Shown here in pieces: positions 51,101-64,000 of a DNA stretch of 64,000 nt. Position 1 is the stretch's first letter, and each line of letters begins with the position of its first letter. The stretch comes from Dryocosmus kuriphilus (taxonomy: Eukaryota > Arthropoda > Insecta > Hymenoptera > Cynipidae), in assembly GCA_038277395.1 (NCBI GenBank), contig CM076195.1, positions 53,763,551-53,827,550 on the forward strand. The letters run 5' to 3'. Both the position numbers and the translations under genes were made by a program. A model generated the notes under the pieces. It was not told the DNA's origin. It searched no databases and saw only the letters and a program-made list of their open reading frames with translations.

Positions 51101-54100
51101 AACGTTTGGCGCTTCTTTGTTGCGAATTAGTTGCGCAAAAACAAATTTTGTTGTGAAAATTTTTTAAAAATCACGAGGTGCATCGCTTGTTTGACGTCAA
51201 GTTGACGAAGCATCCATCCCAATAACTGTAATTTCCAAAATACGATATTTTTGTAAGGACTAAAAATTTGCCGCTTATTTTTTGCTAATTAGTTGCGCAA
51301 AAACAAATTTTGTTGCTAACCTTTTCTAAAAATTACGAGGTGCTTCGCTAAGCTGACGTTAAGTTGGCGAAACGTCCACCCCCCAATAACTGTAATTTGC
51401 AAAACACGATATTTTTTTAAGGACAAAACATTTGTCGCTATTTGTTGCTAATTATTGGCCCGAAAATTAATTTTGTTGCTAAGTTTTTTTTCAAAATTAC
51501 GCGGTGCTTCGCTGAGTTGACGTCAAGTTGGCCAAGCATCCACCCCAATAACCGTAATTTGCAAGAGACGATATTTTTGTTAAGGACTAAAAATTTACTG
51601 ATTATTTGTTGCAAATTAGATGCGCAAACACAAATTTTTCTTTCTAATATTTTTTAAAAATCACGAGGTGCTTCGCTTAGATGACGTCATGTTGGCGAAG
51701 CATCCACTTCAATAAATTTTATTTGCAAGAAACAATATTCTTGTTAAGGACTCAAAATTTACCGATTATTTGTTGCAAATTAGATGCGCAAACACAAATT
51801 TTGTTTCTAATATTTTTTTTAAAATGACGCGGTGCTTCGCTAAGTCGCCGTCAAGTTGGCGAAGCATCCACCCCAATAACCGTAATTTGCAAGAGACGAT
51901 ATTCTTGTTAAGGACTAAAAATTTACCGATTATTTGTTGCGAATTAGCTGCGCAAAAAAAAATTTTTCTTTCTAACATTTTTTAAAAATTACGAGTTGCA
52001 TCGTTTAGTTGACGTCAAGTGTGTAAAACATCCACCCCAATAACTGTAGTTTGCAAGATACGATATTTCTGTTAAGGACTAAAGGATTGCCGCTTATTTT
52101 TTGCGAATTAGTTGCGCAAAAACAAATTTTGTTGCGAAAATTTTTAAAAAATCACGGAGTTCGTTGCTTAGTTGACGTCAATTTGGCGAAGCTTCCACCC
52201 CAATAACTGTAATTTGCAAGAAGCGATATTTTTGACTAGGACTAAAAATTTACCGATTATTTGTTGCGAATTAGTTGCGCAAAAACAAATTTTTCTTTCT
52301 AACATTTTTTAAAAATTACGATGCCCTTCGCTAAGGTGACGTCAATTTGGCGAAACATCCACCCCAATAACTGTAATTTGCAAGAAACGATATTCTTGAC
52401 AAGGACTAAAAATTTGCAGCTTATTTTTTGCTAATTAGTTGCGCAAAAACCAATTTTGTACCTAACATTTTTTAAAAAGTTGACGTCAAGTTGGTGAGTC
52501 ATCCACCCCAATGACTGTAGTTTGCAAGATACGATATCTTTGTTAAGGGCTAAAAATTTCCCGCTTATTTGTTGCCATTCATTTGCGCAAAAACCAATTT
52601 TGTAGCTAACATTTTTTAAAAATTACGAGGTGCTTCGGTATGTTGACGTCAAGTTGGCGAAACGTCCACCCCAATAACTGTAATTTGCAAAACACGATAT
52701 TTTTTTTAAGGACAAAAAATTTGTCGCTATTTGTTGCTAATTATTGGCCCGAAAATTAATTTTGTAGCTAAATTTTTTTAAAAATTACGAGGTGCATCGC
52801 TTAGTTGACGTCAAGTTGACGAAGCATCCATCCCAATAACTGCAATTTCCAAGATACGATATTTTTGTTAAGGGCTAAAGGTTGCCGCTTATTTGTTGCG
52901 AATTATTTGCGCAAAAACCAATTTTGTTGCGAAAATTTTGTAAAAATCACGATGTGCATCGCTTAGTTGACGTCAAGTTGACGAAGCATCCATCCCAATA
53001 ACTGTAATTTCAAAAATACGATATTTTTGTAAGGACTAAAAATTTGCCGCTTATTTTCGGCTAATTAGTTGCGCAAAAACAAATTTTGGTGCAAAATTTT
53101 TTTAAAAATCACGAGGTGCTTGGCTTAGTTGACGTCACGTTGGCGATGCTTCCCCCCCAATAATTGTAATTTGCAAGAAACAATATTTTTATTAAGGACT
53201 AAGGGTTTGTCGCTTATTTGTTGCGAATTAGTTGCGCAAAAAACAAAATTTTGTTGCTAACATTTTTTAAAAATTACGTGGTGCTTCGCTGAGTTGACGC
53301 CAAGTTGGCCAGGCATCCACCCCAATAACCGTAGTTTGCAAGAGACGATGTTTTTGTTAAGGAATAAAGATTTACCGATTATTTGTTGAAAATTAGATGC
53401 GCAAACACAAATTTTTCTTTCTAATATTTTAAAAAAATTTCCAGGTGCTTCGCTAAGGTGACGTCAATTACGCGAAGCTTCCAGCCCAATAACTGTAATT
53501 TGCAAGAAACGATATTTTTGACATGGACTAAAAATTTACCGATTATTTGTTGCGAATTAGTTGCGCAAAAACAAATTTTTCTTTCTTACATTTTTTAAAA
53601 ATTACGATGTGCTTCGCTAAGGTGACGTCAATTTGGCGAAACATCCACCCCAATAACTGTAATTTGCAAGAAACGATATTTTTGACATGGACTAAAAATT
53701 TGCCGCTTATTTTTTGCTAATTAGTTGCGCAAAAACCAATTTTGATGCTAACATTTTTTAAAAATTACAAGGTGCTTCGCTAAGTTGACGCCAAGTTGGT
53801 GAATCATCCACCCCAATGACTGTAGTTTGTAAGATACGATATCTTTGTTAAGGACTAAAAATTTACCGATTATTTGTTGCGAATTAGTTGCGCAAAAACA
53901 AATTCTTCTTTCTAACACTTTTTAAAAATTACGAGTTGCATCGCTTAGTTGACGTCAAGTTGGTGAAACATCCACCCCAATAACTGTAGTTTGCAAGATA
54001 CGATATTATTGTTAAGGACTAAAGGTTTGCCGCTTATTTGTTGCGAATTAGTTGCGCAAAGAAAAATTTTGTTGCGAAAATTTTTTAAAAATCACGGAGT

Positions 54101-54180
54101 GCATCGCTTAGTTGACGTCAATTTGGCGAAGCTTCCACCCCAATAACTGTAATTTGCAAGAAACGATATTCTTGACAAGG

Positions 54181-55140
54181 ACTGAAAATTTGCAGCTTAC
54201 TTTTTGCTAATTAGTTGCGCAAAAACCAATTTTGTAGCTAACATTTTTTAAAAAGTTGACGACAAGTTGGTGAATCGTCCACCCCAATGACTGTAGTTTG
54301 CAAGATACGATATCTTTGTTAAAGACTAAAAATTGGCCGCTTATTTGTTGCCAATTATTTGCGCAACAACCAATTTTGTTGCTAACCTTTTTTAAAAATT
54401 ACGAGGTGCTTCGCTAAGTTGACGTCAAGTTGGCCAAGCATCCACCCCAATAACCGTAATTTGCAAGAGACGATATTTTTGTTACGGACTAAAAATTTAC
54501 CGATTATTTGTTGCAAATTAGATGCGCAAACACAAATCTTTCTTTCTAATATTTTTTAAAATTCACGAGTTGCTTCGCTTAGTTGACGTCATGTTGGCGA
54601 AGCATCCACCCCAATAACTGTAATTTGCAAGAAACAATATTTTTATTAAGGACTAAGGGTTTGACGCTTATTCTGTTGCGAATTAGTTGCGCAAAAACAA
54701 ATTTTGTTGCTAACATTTTTTAAAAATTACGAGACGCTTTGCTAAGTTGACGTCAATTTGGCGAAACATCCACCCCAATAAGTGTAATAAACAAGAAACG
54801 ATATTTTTGTTAAGGACTAAAGGTTTGCCGTGTATCTGTTGCCAATTATTTGCGAAAAAACAAATTTTGTTGCCAACCTTTTTTAAAAATTACGAGGTGC
54901 TTCGCTAAGTTGACGTCAAGTTGGCGATACGTCCACCCCAATAACTGTAATTTGCAAGAAACGATATTTTTGACCAGGACTAAAAATTTGTCGCTAGTTG
55001 TTGCTAATTAGTGGCCCGAAAATTAATTTTGTTGCTAACGTTTTTTAAAAATTACGTGGTGCTTCGCTAAGTCGCCGTCAAGTTGGCGAAGCTTCCACCC
55101 CAATAACTGTAATTTGCAAGAAACGATATTTTTGACCAGG
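54181..55140 (+). repeat. Higher-order satellite repeat, first copy (960 bp)
   Basis: It is base-for-base the same as 55141-56100 over the first 660 bp or more, then near-identical with a few substitutions and a short T-run length change. 960 bp is about six monomers, one of them carrying a 20-bp deletion. The identity implies a very recent duplication. Confidence 0.95.
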
Positions 55141-56102
55141 ACTGAAAATTTGCAGCTTACTTTTTGCTAATTAGTTGCGCAAAAACCAATTTTGTAGCTA
55201 ACATTTTTTAAAAAGTTGACGACAAGTTGGTGAATCGTCCACCCCAATGACTGTAGTTTGCAAGATACGATATCTTTGTTAAAGACTAAAAATTGGCCGC
55301 TTATTTGTTGCCAATTATTTGCGCAACAACCAATTTTGTTGCTAACCTTTTTTAAAAATTACGAGGTGCTTCGCTAAGTTGACGTCAAGTTGGCCAAGCA
55401 TCCACCCCAATAACCGTAATTTGCAAGAGACGATATTTTTGTTACGGACTAAAAATTTACCGATTATTTGTTGCAAATTAGATGCGCAAACACAAATCTT
55501 TCTTTCTAATATTTTTTAAAATTCACGAGTTGCTTCGCTTAGTTGACGTCATGTTGGCGAAGCATCCACCCCAATAACTGTAATTTGCAAGAAACAATAT
55601 TTTTATTAAGGACTAAGGGTTTGACGCTTATTCTGTTGCGAATTAGTTGCGCAAAAACAAATTTTGTTGCTAACATTTTTTAAAAATTACGAGACGCTTT
55701 GCTAAGTTGACGTCAATTTGGCGAAACATCCACCCCAATAAGTGTAATAAACAAGAAACGATATTTTTGTTAAGGACTAAAGGTTTGCCGTGTATCTGTT
55801 GCCAATTAGTTGCGAAAAAACAAATTTTGTTGCTAACCTTTTTTTTAAAAATTACGAGGTGCTTCGCTAAGTTGACGTCAAGTTGGCGATACGTCCACCC
55901 CAATAACTGTAATTTGCAAGAAACGATATTTTTGACCAGGACTAAAAATTTGTCGCTAGTTGTTGCTAATTAGTGGCCCGAAAATTAGTTTTGTTGCTAA
56001 CGTTTTTTAAAAAATTACGTGGTGCTTCGCTAAGTCGTCGTCAAGTTGGCGAAGCTTCCACCCCAATAACTGTAATTTGCAAGAAACGATATTTTTGACC
56101 AG
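55141..56102 (+). repeat. Higher-order satellite repeat, second copy
   Basis: Second copy of the 960-bp block at 54181. Differences begin after about 55807 (ATTAGTTG against ATTATTTG; two extra T near 55843). Identity falls to the usual level near its end. Confidence 0.95.
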
Positions 56103-58639
56103 GACTAAAAATTTACCGATTATTTGTTGCGAATTATTTGCGCAAAAAAAAATTTCGTTCTAACATTTTTTAAAAATCACGATGTGCATCGCGTAGTTGA
56201 CGTCAATTTGGCGAAGCTTCTACCCCAATAACTGTAATTTGCAAGAAACGATATTTTTGACATCGACTAAAAATTTACCGATTATTTGTTGCGAATTAGT
56301 TGCGCAAGAACAAATTTTTCTTTCTAACAGTTTTTAAAAATTACGATGTGCTTCGCTAAGGTGACGTCAATTTGGCGAAACATCCACCCCAATAACCGTA
56401 ATTTGCAAGAAACGATATTTTTGACAAGGACTAAAAATTTGCCGCTTATCTTTTGCTAATTAGTTGCGCAAAAACCAATTTTGATGCTAACACTTTTTAA
56501 AAATTACAAGGTGCTTCGCTAAATTGACGTCAAGTTGGTAAATCATCCACCCCAATGACTGTAATTTGCAAGATACGATATCTTTGTTAAGGACTAAAAA
56601 TTTACCGATTATTTGTTGCGAATTAGTTGCGTAAAAACAAATTTGTCTTTCTAACATTTTTTAAAAATTACGAGTTGCATCGCTTAGTTGACGTCAAGTT
56701 GGTGAAACATCCACCCCAATAACTGTAGTTTGCAAGATACGATATTTTTGTTAAGGACTAAATGTTTGCCGCTTATTTGTTGCGAATTAGTTGCGCAAAA
56801 ACAAATTTTGTTGCGAAAATTTTTTAAAAATCACGGAGTGCTTCGCTTAGTTGACGTCAATTTGGCGAAGCTCCCACCCCAATAACTGCAGTTTGCATGA
56901 AACGATATTTTTGACAAGGACGAAAAATTTACCGATTATTTGTTGCGAATTAGTTGCGCAAAAACGAATTTTTCTCTCTAACATTTTTTAAGTGTTACGA
57001 GGTGCTTCGCTAAGGTGACGTCAATTTGGCGAAACATCCAGCCCAATAACTGTAATTTGCAAGAAACGATATTCTTGACAAGGACTGAAAATTTGCAGCT
57101 TATTTTTTGCTAATTAGTTGCGCAAAAACCAATTTTGTAGCTAACATTTTTTAAAAAGTTGACGTCAAGTTGGTGAATCATCCACCCCAATGATGTAGTT
57201 TGCAAGATACGATATCTTTGTTAAGGACTAAAAATTTGCCGCTTATTTGTTGCCAATTATTTGCGCAAAAACCAATTTCGTTGCTAACATTTTTTAAAAA
57301 TTACGAGGTGCTTCGCTAAGTTGACGTCAAGTTGGCGAAACGTCCACCCCAATAACTGTAATTTGCAAAACACGATATTTTTTTTAAGGACAAAAAATTT
57401 GTCGCTATTTGTTGCTACTTATTGGCCCGAAAATTAATTTTGTTGCTAACTTTTTTTAAAAATTACGAGGTGCATCGCTTAGTTGACGTCAAGTTGACGA
57501 AGCATCCATCCCAATAACTGCAATTTCCAAGATACGATATTTTTATTAAGGGCTAAAAATGTACCCATTATTTGTTGCTAATTAGATGCGCAAAAACAAA
57601 TTTTTCTTTCCAACATTTTTTAAAAATTACGAGGTGCTTCGCTAAGTGGACGTGAATTTGGAGAAACATCCGCCTCAATAACTGTAATTTGCAAAATACG
57701 ATATTTTTGTTAAGGACTAAAGGTTTGCCGCTTATTTGTTGCGAATTAGTTGCGCAAAAACAAATTTTGTTGCGAAAATTTTGTAAAAATCGCGAGGTGC
57801 ATCGCTTAGTTGACGTCGAGTTGACGAAGCATCCATAACAATAACTGTAATTTCCAAAATACGATATTTTTGTAAGGACTAAAAATTTGCCGCTTATTAT
57901 CGGCTAATTAGTTGCGCAAAAAAAAATTTTGGTGCAAAATTTTTTTAAAAATCACGAGGTGCTTCGCTTAGTTGACGTCACGTTGGCGACGCTTCCACCC
58001 CAAAAATTGTAATTTGCAAGAAACAATATTTTTATTAAGGACTAAAGGTTTGTCGCTTATTTGTCGCGAATTAGTTGCGCAAAAACGAATTTTGCTGCTA
58101 ACATATTGTAAAAATTACGAGGTGCTTTGCTAAGTTGACGCCAATTTGTCGAAGCATCCACCCCAATAATTGTAGTTTGCAAGAAACGATATTTTTGTTA
58201 AGGACTAAAAATTTGCCGCTTGTTTGTTGCTAATTAGTTGCGCAAAAGCAAATTTTGTAGCGAACATTTTTGTCAAAATTTCGTGTTGCTTTGGTAAGTT
58301 GACGTCAAGTTGACGAAACATCCACCCCAATAACTGCAATTTGCGAAATAAGATATTTTTTTTAAGGACTAAAGATTTGCCGCTTATTTGTTGATAATAA
58401 TTGGTGTCCCGAAAAATAATTTTCTTGCTAACTTTTTTTACAAATTACGAGGCGCATTGCTTATTTGACGCCAAGTTGGCGAAGCATCCACCCCAATAAC
58501 TGTAATTTGCAAGAAATGATATTTTTTTGTTAGGGACTAAAAATTTACCGATTATTCGTTGCTAATTAGATGCGCAAAAACAAATTTTTCTTTCTAACAT
58601 TTTTTAAAAATTACGAGGTGCTTCGCAAAGTTGACGTCT

Positions 58640-59360
58640 ATTTGGCGAAACATCCACCCCAATAAGTATAATAAACAAGAAACGATATTTTTGTTAAGGA
58701 CTAAAGGTTTGCCGTGTATTTGTTGCGAATTAGTTGCGCAAAAACAAATTTTGTTGCGAAAATTTTTTTAAAATCGCGGGCTGCATCGATTAGTTGAAGT
58801 CAAGTTGACGAAGCATCCATCCCATTAACTGTAATTTCCAAGAAACGATATTTTTGTTAAGGATTAAAGGTTTGTTTCGCTTATTTGTTGCGAATTAGTT
58901 GCGCAAAAACAAATTTTTGTTGCGAAAATTTTTTAAAAATCGCGAGGTGCATCGCTTAGTTGACGTCAAGTTGACGAAGTATCCATCCCATTACCTGTAA
59001 TTTCCAAGATACGATATATTTGTTAAGGACTAAAGGTTTGCCGCTTATCTGTAGCGAATTAGTTGCGCAAAAACAAATTATGGTGCAAAAATTTTTTTTA
59101 AATCACGAGGTGCTTCGCTTAGTTGACGCCAAGTTGGCGAAGCATCCACCCCAATAACTGTAATTTGCAAGAAACGATATTTTTGTTAAGAACAAAAAAC
59201 TTACCGATTATTTGTAGCCAACTAGATGCGCAAAAACAAATTTTTCTTTCTAACGTTTTCTAAAAATTACGAGGTGCTTCGCTAAGTTGACGTCAATTTG
59301 GCGAAGCATCCACCTCAATAACTGTAATTTGCGAAATAAGATATTTTTTTTAAGGACTAA
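58640..59360 (+). repeat. Higher-order satellite block, first copy of a 1640-bp period
   Basis: Diagnostic variants such as GCGGGCTGCATCGATTAG (58775), followed by GTTGAAGTCAAG, recur at 60415, and the surrounding monomers match in order (60270-61000). The offset of 1640 bp is about ten monomers. Confidence 0.8.
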
Positions 59361-61223
59361 AGATTTGCCGCTTATTTGTTGATAATTAGTGGTCCGAAAA
59401 ATAATTTTTTTGCTAACTTTTTTTACAAATTACGAGGCGCATCGCTTATTTGACGCTAAGTTGGCGAAGCATCCACCCCAATAACTGTACTTTTGCAAGA
59501 AACGATATTTTTGTTAGGGTATCAAAATTTACCGATTATTTGTTGCGAATTAGTTGCGCAAAAAAAAATTTTTCTTTCTAACATGTTTTAAAAATTACGA
59601 GTTGCATCGCTTAGTTGACGTCAAGTTGGTGAAACATCCACCCCAATAACTGTAGTTTGCAAGATACGATATTTTTTTTAAGGACTAAAGGTTTGCCGCT
59701 TATTTGTTGCGAATTAGTTGCGCAAAAACAAATTTTGTTGCCAAAATTTTTTAAAAAGCACGGAGTGCATCGCCTAGTTGGCGTCAATTTGGCGAAGCTT
59801 CCACCCCAATAACTGTAATTTGCAAGAAACGATATTTTTGACATGGACTAAAAATTTACCGATTATTTGTTGCGAATTATTTGCGCAAAAACAAATTTTT
59901 CTTTCTAACATTTTTTAAAAATTACGAGGTGCTTCGCTAAGTTGACGTCTATTTGGCGAAACATCCACCCCAATATGTATAATAAACAAGAAACGATATT
60001 TTTGTTAAGGACTAAAGGTTTGCCGTGTATTTGTTGCGAATTAGTTGCGCAAAAACAAATTTTGTCGCCAAAATTTTTTAAAAATCACGGAGTGCATCGC
60101 CTAGTTGACGTCAATTTGGCGAAGCTTCCACCCGAATAACTGTAATTTGCAAGAAACGATATTTTTGTTAGGGACTAAAAATTTACCGATTATTCGTTGC
60201 TAATTAGATGCGCAAAAACAAAATTTTCTTTCTAACATTTTTTAAAAATTACGAGGTGCTTCGCTAAGTTGACGTCTATTTGGCGAAACATCCACCCCAA
60301 TAAGTATAATAAACAAGAAACGATATTTTTGTTAAGGACTAAAGGTTTGCCGTGTATTTGTTGCGAATTAGTTGCGCAAAAAACAAATTTTGTTGCGAAA
60401 ATTTTTTTAAAATCGCGGGCTGCATCGATTAGTTGAAGTCAAGTTGACGAAGCATCCATCCCATTAACTGTAATTTCCAAGAAACGATATTTTTGTTAAG
60501 GATTAAAGGTTTGCCGCTTATTTGTTGCGAATTAGTTGCGCAAAAACAAATTTTGTTGCGAAAATTTTTTAAAAATCGCGAGGTGCATCGCTCAGTTGAC
60601 GTCAAGTTGACGAAGTATCCATCCCATTACCTGTAATTTCCAAGATACGATATATTTGTTAAGGACTAAAGGTTTGCCGCTTATCTGTTGCGAATTAGTT
60701 GCGCAAAAACAAATTATGGTGCAACATTTTTTTTTAAATCACGAGGTGCTTCGCTTAGTTGACGCCAAGTTGGCGAAGCATCCACCCCAATAACTGTAAT
60801 TTGCAAGAAACGATATTTTTTGTTAAGAACTAAAAACTTACCGATTATTTGTAGCCAACTAGATGCGCAAAAACAAATTTTCTTTCTAACATTTTCTAAA
60901 AATTACGAGGTGCTTCGCTAAGTTGACGCCAATTTGGCGAAGCATCCACCTTAATAACTGTAGTTTGCGAAATGAGATATTTTTTTTAAGGACTAAAGAT
61001 TTGCCGCTTATTTGTTGATAATTAGTGGCCCGAAAAATAATTTTTTTGCTAACTTTTTTTACAAATTACGAGTTGCATCGCTTAGTTGACGTCAAGTTGG
61101 TGAAACATCCACCCCAATAACTGTAGGTTGCAAGATACGATATTTTTTTAAGGACTAAAGGTTTGTCGCTTATTTGTTGCGAATTAGTTGCGCAAAAACA
61201 AATTTTGTTGCGAAAATTTTTCT

Positions 61224-62800
61224 TAAAAAGTTGACGTCAAGTTGGTGAATCATCCACCCCAATTACTGTAGTTTGCTAAATACGATATCTTTGTTAAGGA
61301 CTAAAAATTTGCCGCTTATTTGTTGCCAACTATTTGCGCAAAAACCAATTTCGTTGGTAACATTTTTTAAAAATTACGAGGTGCTTCGCTAAGTTGACGT
61401 CAAGTTGGCGAAACGTCCACCCCAATAACTGTAATTTGCAAAACACGATATTTTTTTAAGGACAAAAAAATTTGTCGCTATTTGTTGCTAACTATTGGCC
61501 CGAAAATTAATTTTGTTGCTAACTTCTTTTAAAAATTCCGAGGTGCATCGCTTAGTTGACGTCAAGTTTACGAAGCATCCATCCCAATAACTGCAATTTC
61601 CAAGATACGATATTTTTGTTAAGGGCTAAAAGTTTACCCATTATTTGTTGCTAATTAGATGCGCAAAAACAAATTTTTCTTTCCAACATTTTTTAAAAAT
61701 TACGAGGTGCTTCGCTAAGTTGACGTGAATTTGGCGAAACATCCACCTCAATAACTGTAATTTGCAAGAAACGATATTTTTGACATGGACTAAAAATTTG
61801 CCGCTTATTTTTTGCTAATTAGTTGCACAAAAACCAATTTTGATGCTAACACTTTTTAAAAATTACAAGGTGCTTCGCTAAATTGACGTCAAGTTGGTAA
61901 ATCATCCACCTTAATGACTGTAGTTTGCAAGATACGATATCTTTGTTAAGAACTAAAAACTTACAGATTATTTGTAGCCAACTAGATGCGCAAAAACAAA
62001 TTTTTCTTTCTAACATTTTCTAAAAATTACGAGGTGCTTCGCTAAGTTGACGTCAATTTGGCGAAGCATCCACCTCAATAACTGTAATTTGCGAAATAAG
62101 ATATTTTTTTTAAGGACTAAAAATTTGCCGCTTATTTGTTGATAATTAGTGGCCCGAAAAATAATTTTTTTTTTGCTAACTTTTTTTAAAAATTACGAGT
62201 TGCATCGCTTAGTTGACGTCAAGTTGGTGAAACACCCACCCCAATAACTGTAGTTTGCAAGATACGATATTTTTGTTAAGGACTAAAGGCTTGCCGCTTA
62301 TTTGTTGCGAATTAGTTGCGCAAAAAAACAAATTTTGTTGCGAAAATTTCTTAAAAAGTTGACGTCAAGTTGGTGAATCATCCACCCCAATTACTGTAGT
62401 TTGCTAAATACGATATCTTTGTTAAGGACTAAAAATTTGCCGCTTATTTGTTGCCAACTATTTGCGCAAAAACCAATTTCGTTGGTAACATTTTTTAAAA
62501 ATTACGAGGTGCTTCGCTAAGTTGACGTCAAGTTGGCGAAACGTCCACCCCAATAACTGTAATTTGCAAAACACGATATTTTTTTAAGGACAAAAAATTT
62601 GTCGCTATTTGTTGCTAACTATTGGCCCGAAAATTTATTTTGTTGCTAACTTCTTTTAAAAATTCCGAGGTGCATCGCTTAGTTGACGTCAAGTTTACGA
62701 AGCATCCAATCCAATAACTGCAATTTCCAAGATACGATATTTTTGTTAAGGGCTAAAAGCTTACCCATTATTTGTTGCTAATTAGATGCGCAAAAACAAA
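61224..62800 (+). repeat. Higher-order satellite block with a 1128-bp period
   Basis: AAAAAGTTGACGTCAAG with CACCCCAATTACTGTAG at 61226 recurs at 62354. The following monomers (CGTTGGTAAC; TTGTCGCTATTTGTTGCTAA; AAGTTTACGAAGCATCC) match in order. The offset of about 1128 bp is seven monomers. Confidence 0.8.
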
Positions 62801-64000
62801 TTTTTCTTTCCAACATTTTTTAAAAATTACGAGGTGCTTCGCTAAGTTGACGTGAATTTGGCGAAACATCCACCTCAATAAACTGTAATTTGCAAAATAC
62901 GATATTTTTGTTAAAGACTAAAGGTTTGCCGCTTATTTGTTGCGAATTAGTTGCGCAAAAACAAATTTTGTTGGGAAAATTTTGTAAAAATCGCGAGGTG
63001 CATCGCTTAGTTGACGTCCAGTTGACGAAGCATCCACCCCAATAACTGTAATTTCCAAAATACGATATTTTTGTAAGGACTAAAGATTTGCCGCTTATTT
63101 TCGGCTAATTAGTTGCGCAAAATCAAATTTTGGTGCAAAATTTTTTTAAAAATCACGAGGTGCTTCGCTTAGTTGACGTCACGTTGGCGATGCCTCCACA
63201 CCAATAATTGTACTTTGCAAGAAACAATATTTTTATTATGGACTAAAGGTTTGTCGCTTATTTGTCGCGAATTAGTTGCGCAAAAACGAATTTTGCTGCT
63301 AACATATTGAAAAATTACGAGGTGCTTTGCTAAGTTGACGCCAAGTTGGCGAAGCATCAACCCCAATAACTGTAGTTTGCAAGAAACGATATTTTTGGTA
63401 AGGACTACAAATTTTCCGCTTGTTTGTTGCTAATTAGTGTCGCAAAAGCAAATTTTGTAGCTAACATTTTTGTCAAAATTTCGTGTTGCTTTGCTAAGTT
63501 GACGTCAAGTTGACGAAACATCCACCCCAATAACTGTAATTTGCGAAATAAGATATTTTTTTTAAGGACTAAAGATTTGCCGCTTATTTGTTGATAATAA
63601 TTGGTGGCCCGAAAAAATAATTTTTTTTGCTAACATTTTTTAAAAATTACGAGGTGCTTCGCTAAGTTGACGTCTATTTGGCGAAACATCCACCCCAATA
63701 AGTGTAATAAACAAGAAACGATATTTTTGTTAAGGACTAAAGGCTTGCAGTGTATTTGTTGCGAATTAGTTGCGCAAAAACAAATTTTGTGGCGAAAATT
63801 TTTTTAAAAATCGCGGGTGCATCGATTAGTTGACGTCAAGTTGACGAAGCATCCATCCCATTAACTGTAATTTCCAAGAAACGATATTTTTGTTAAGGAC
63901 TAAAGGTTTGCCGCTTATTTGTTGCGAATTAGTTGCGCAAAAAACAAATTTTGTTGCGAAAATTTTTTTAAAATCGCGGGGTGCATTGATTAGTTGACGT

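Larger units (their letters stand above)
48325..64000 (+). repeat. Satellite DNA array, about 163-bp monomer, continuing past the window
   Basis: About 96 head-to-tail monomers. Measured starts of GAGGTGCTTCG (48401, 48564, 48727, 48890, 49054) give 163-164 bp. Consensus blocks in order: GACGTCAAGTTGGCGAAGC, ATCCACCCCAATAACTGTAA, TTTGCAAGAAACGATATTTT, TGTTAAGGACTAAAAATTTG, CCGCTTATTTGTTGCTAATT, AGTTGCGCAAAAACAAATTT, TGTTGCTAACATTTTTTAAA and AATTACGAGGTGCTTCGCTA. Identity is moderate between neighbours and higher between distant units at set intervals, which indicates higher-order structure. Open frames inside it follow from the repeat. Centromeric or pericentromeric heterochromatin is plausible but not shown. 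Confidence 0.97.

Noticed and set aside
51442..63366. Open frames of 65-88 codons within the satellite on both strands
   Set aside because: They recur with the monomer, encode the same repetitive peptide, and arise from monomers that lost stops by chance.
48325..64000. Regular repeats that could suggest a CRISPR array
   Set aside because: The units are about 163 bp, adjoin without unique spacers and vary along their whole length. This is satellite DNA in a eukaryotic genome.

Overview
The window is repeat-rich, AT-rich eukaryotic DNA, most likely from an arthropod and probably an insect. The evidence is an env-bearing Ty3/gypsy (errantivirus-like) population, an R1-type non-LTR fragment, tRNA-headed SINE-like units, a foldback transposon and a long satellite array. 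I found no intact host gene, rRNA, CRISPR array or bacterial-style operon. Almost every coding region is a decayed mobile element with stops and frameshifts, so calls rest on short conserved motifs read by eye; no search was run.

Layout. (1) 1-8.1 kb: a transposon integrase/chromodomain tail with a frameshift, an 11-bp phased repeat, several diverged local repeat families, two microsatellites and a minus-strand SINE. (2) 8.1-13.1 kb: an element flanked by inverted arrays of a GGCGGA-containing repeat. Its decayed, uncharacterised gene is interrupted by two head-to-tail pieces of an R1-like non-LTR retrotransposon on the minus strand. (3) 14.5-41.8 kb: a nest of LTR retroelements. Element E1 (gag, protease, RT, RNase H, a second RNase H of type I, spacer) stops inside its integrase near 20.73 kb. 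Integrase and env sequence resume near 39.2 kb and may be its other half. Between these lies element E2 (gag, protease, RT, RNase H, long spacer, a possible macrodomain-like segment, integrase, a reading frame with a double-stranded-RNA-binding domain plus a CCHC-like knuckle, and an env remnant). E2 is bordered by a repeated LTR-like segment at 20.73 and 37.61 kb. E2's RT is split by a 2.7-kb foldback element with a 9-bp target duplication, and a further LTR-plus-primer-binding-site fragment lies at 34.8-36.5 kb. (4) 41.8-48.2 kb: repeat-derived sequence including a plus-strand SINE-like unit and a four-unit array of about 173 bp. (5) 48.3 kb to the window end: about 15.7 kb of a satellite with a monomer near 163 bp. 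Each monomer carries a 32-bp dyad centred on TGACGTCA, and there are several recent higher-order duplications.

The most interesting content is the accessory gene set of the retroelements. E2 carries a dsRNA-binding domain followed in frame by a knuckle-like motif between integrase and env, which would suit a retroelement protein acting on dsRNA or small-RNA defence. E1 carries two RNase H domains. E2 may also contain a macrodomain-like fold before integrase. All copies here are broken, so intact relatives are needed to test these readings.
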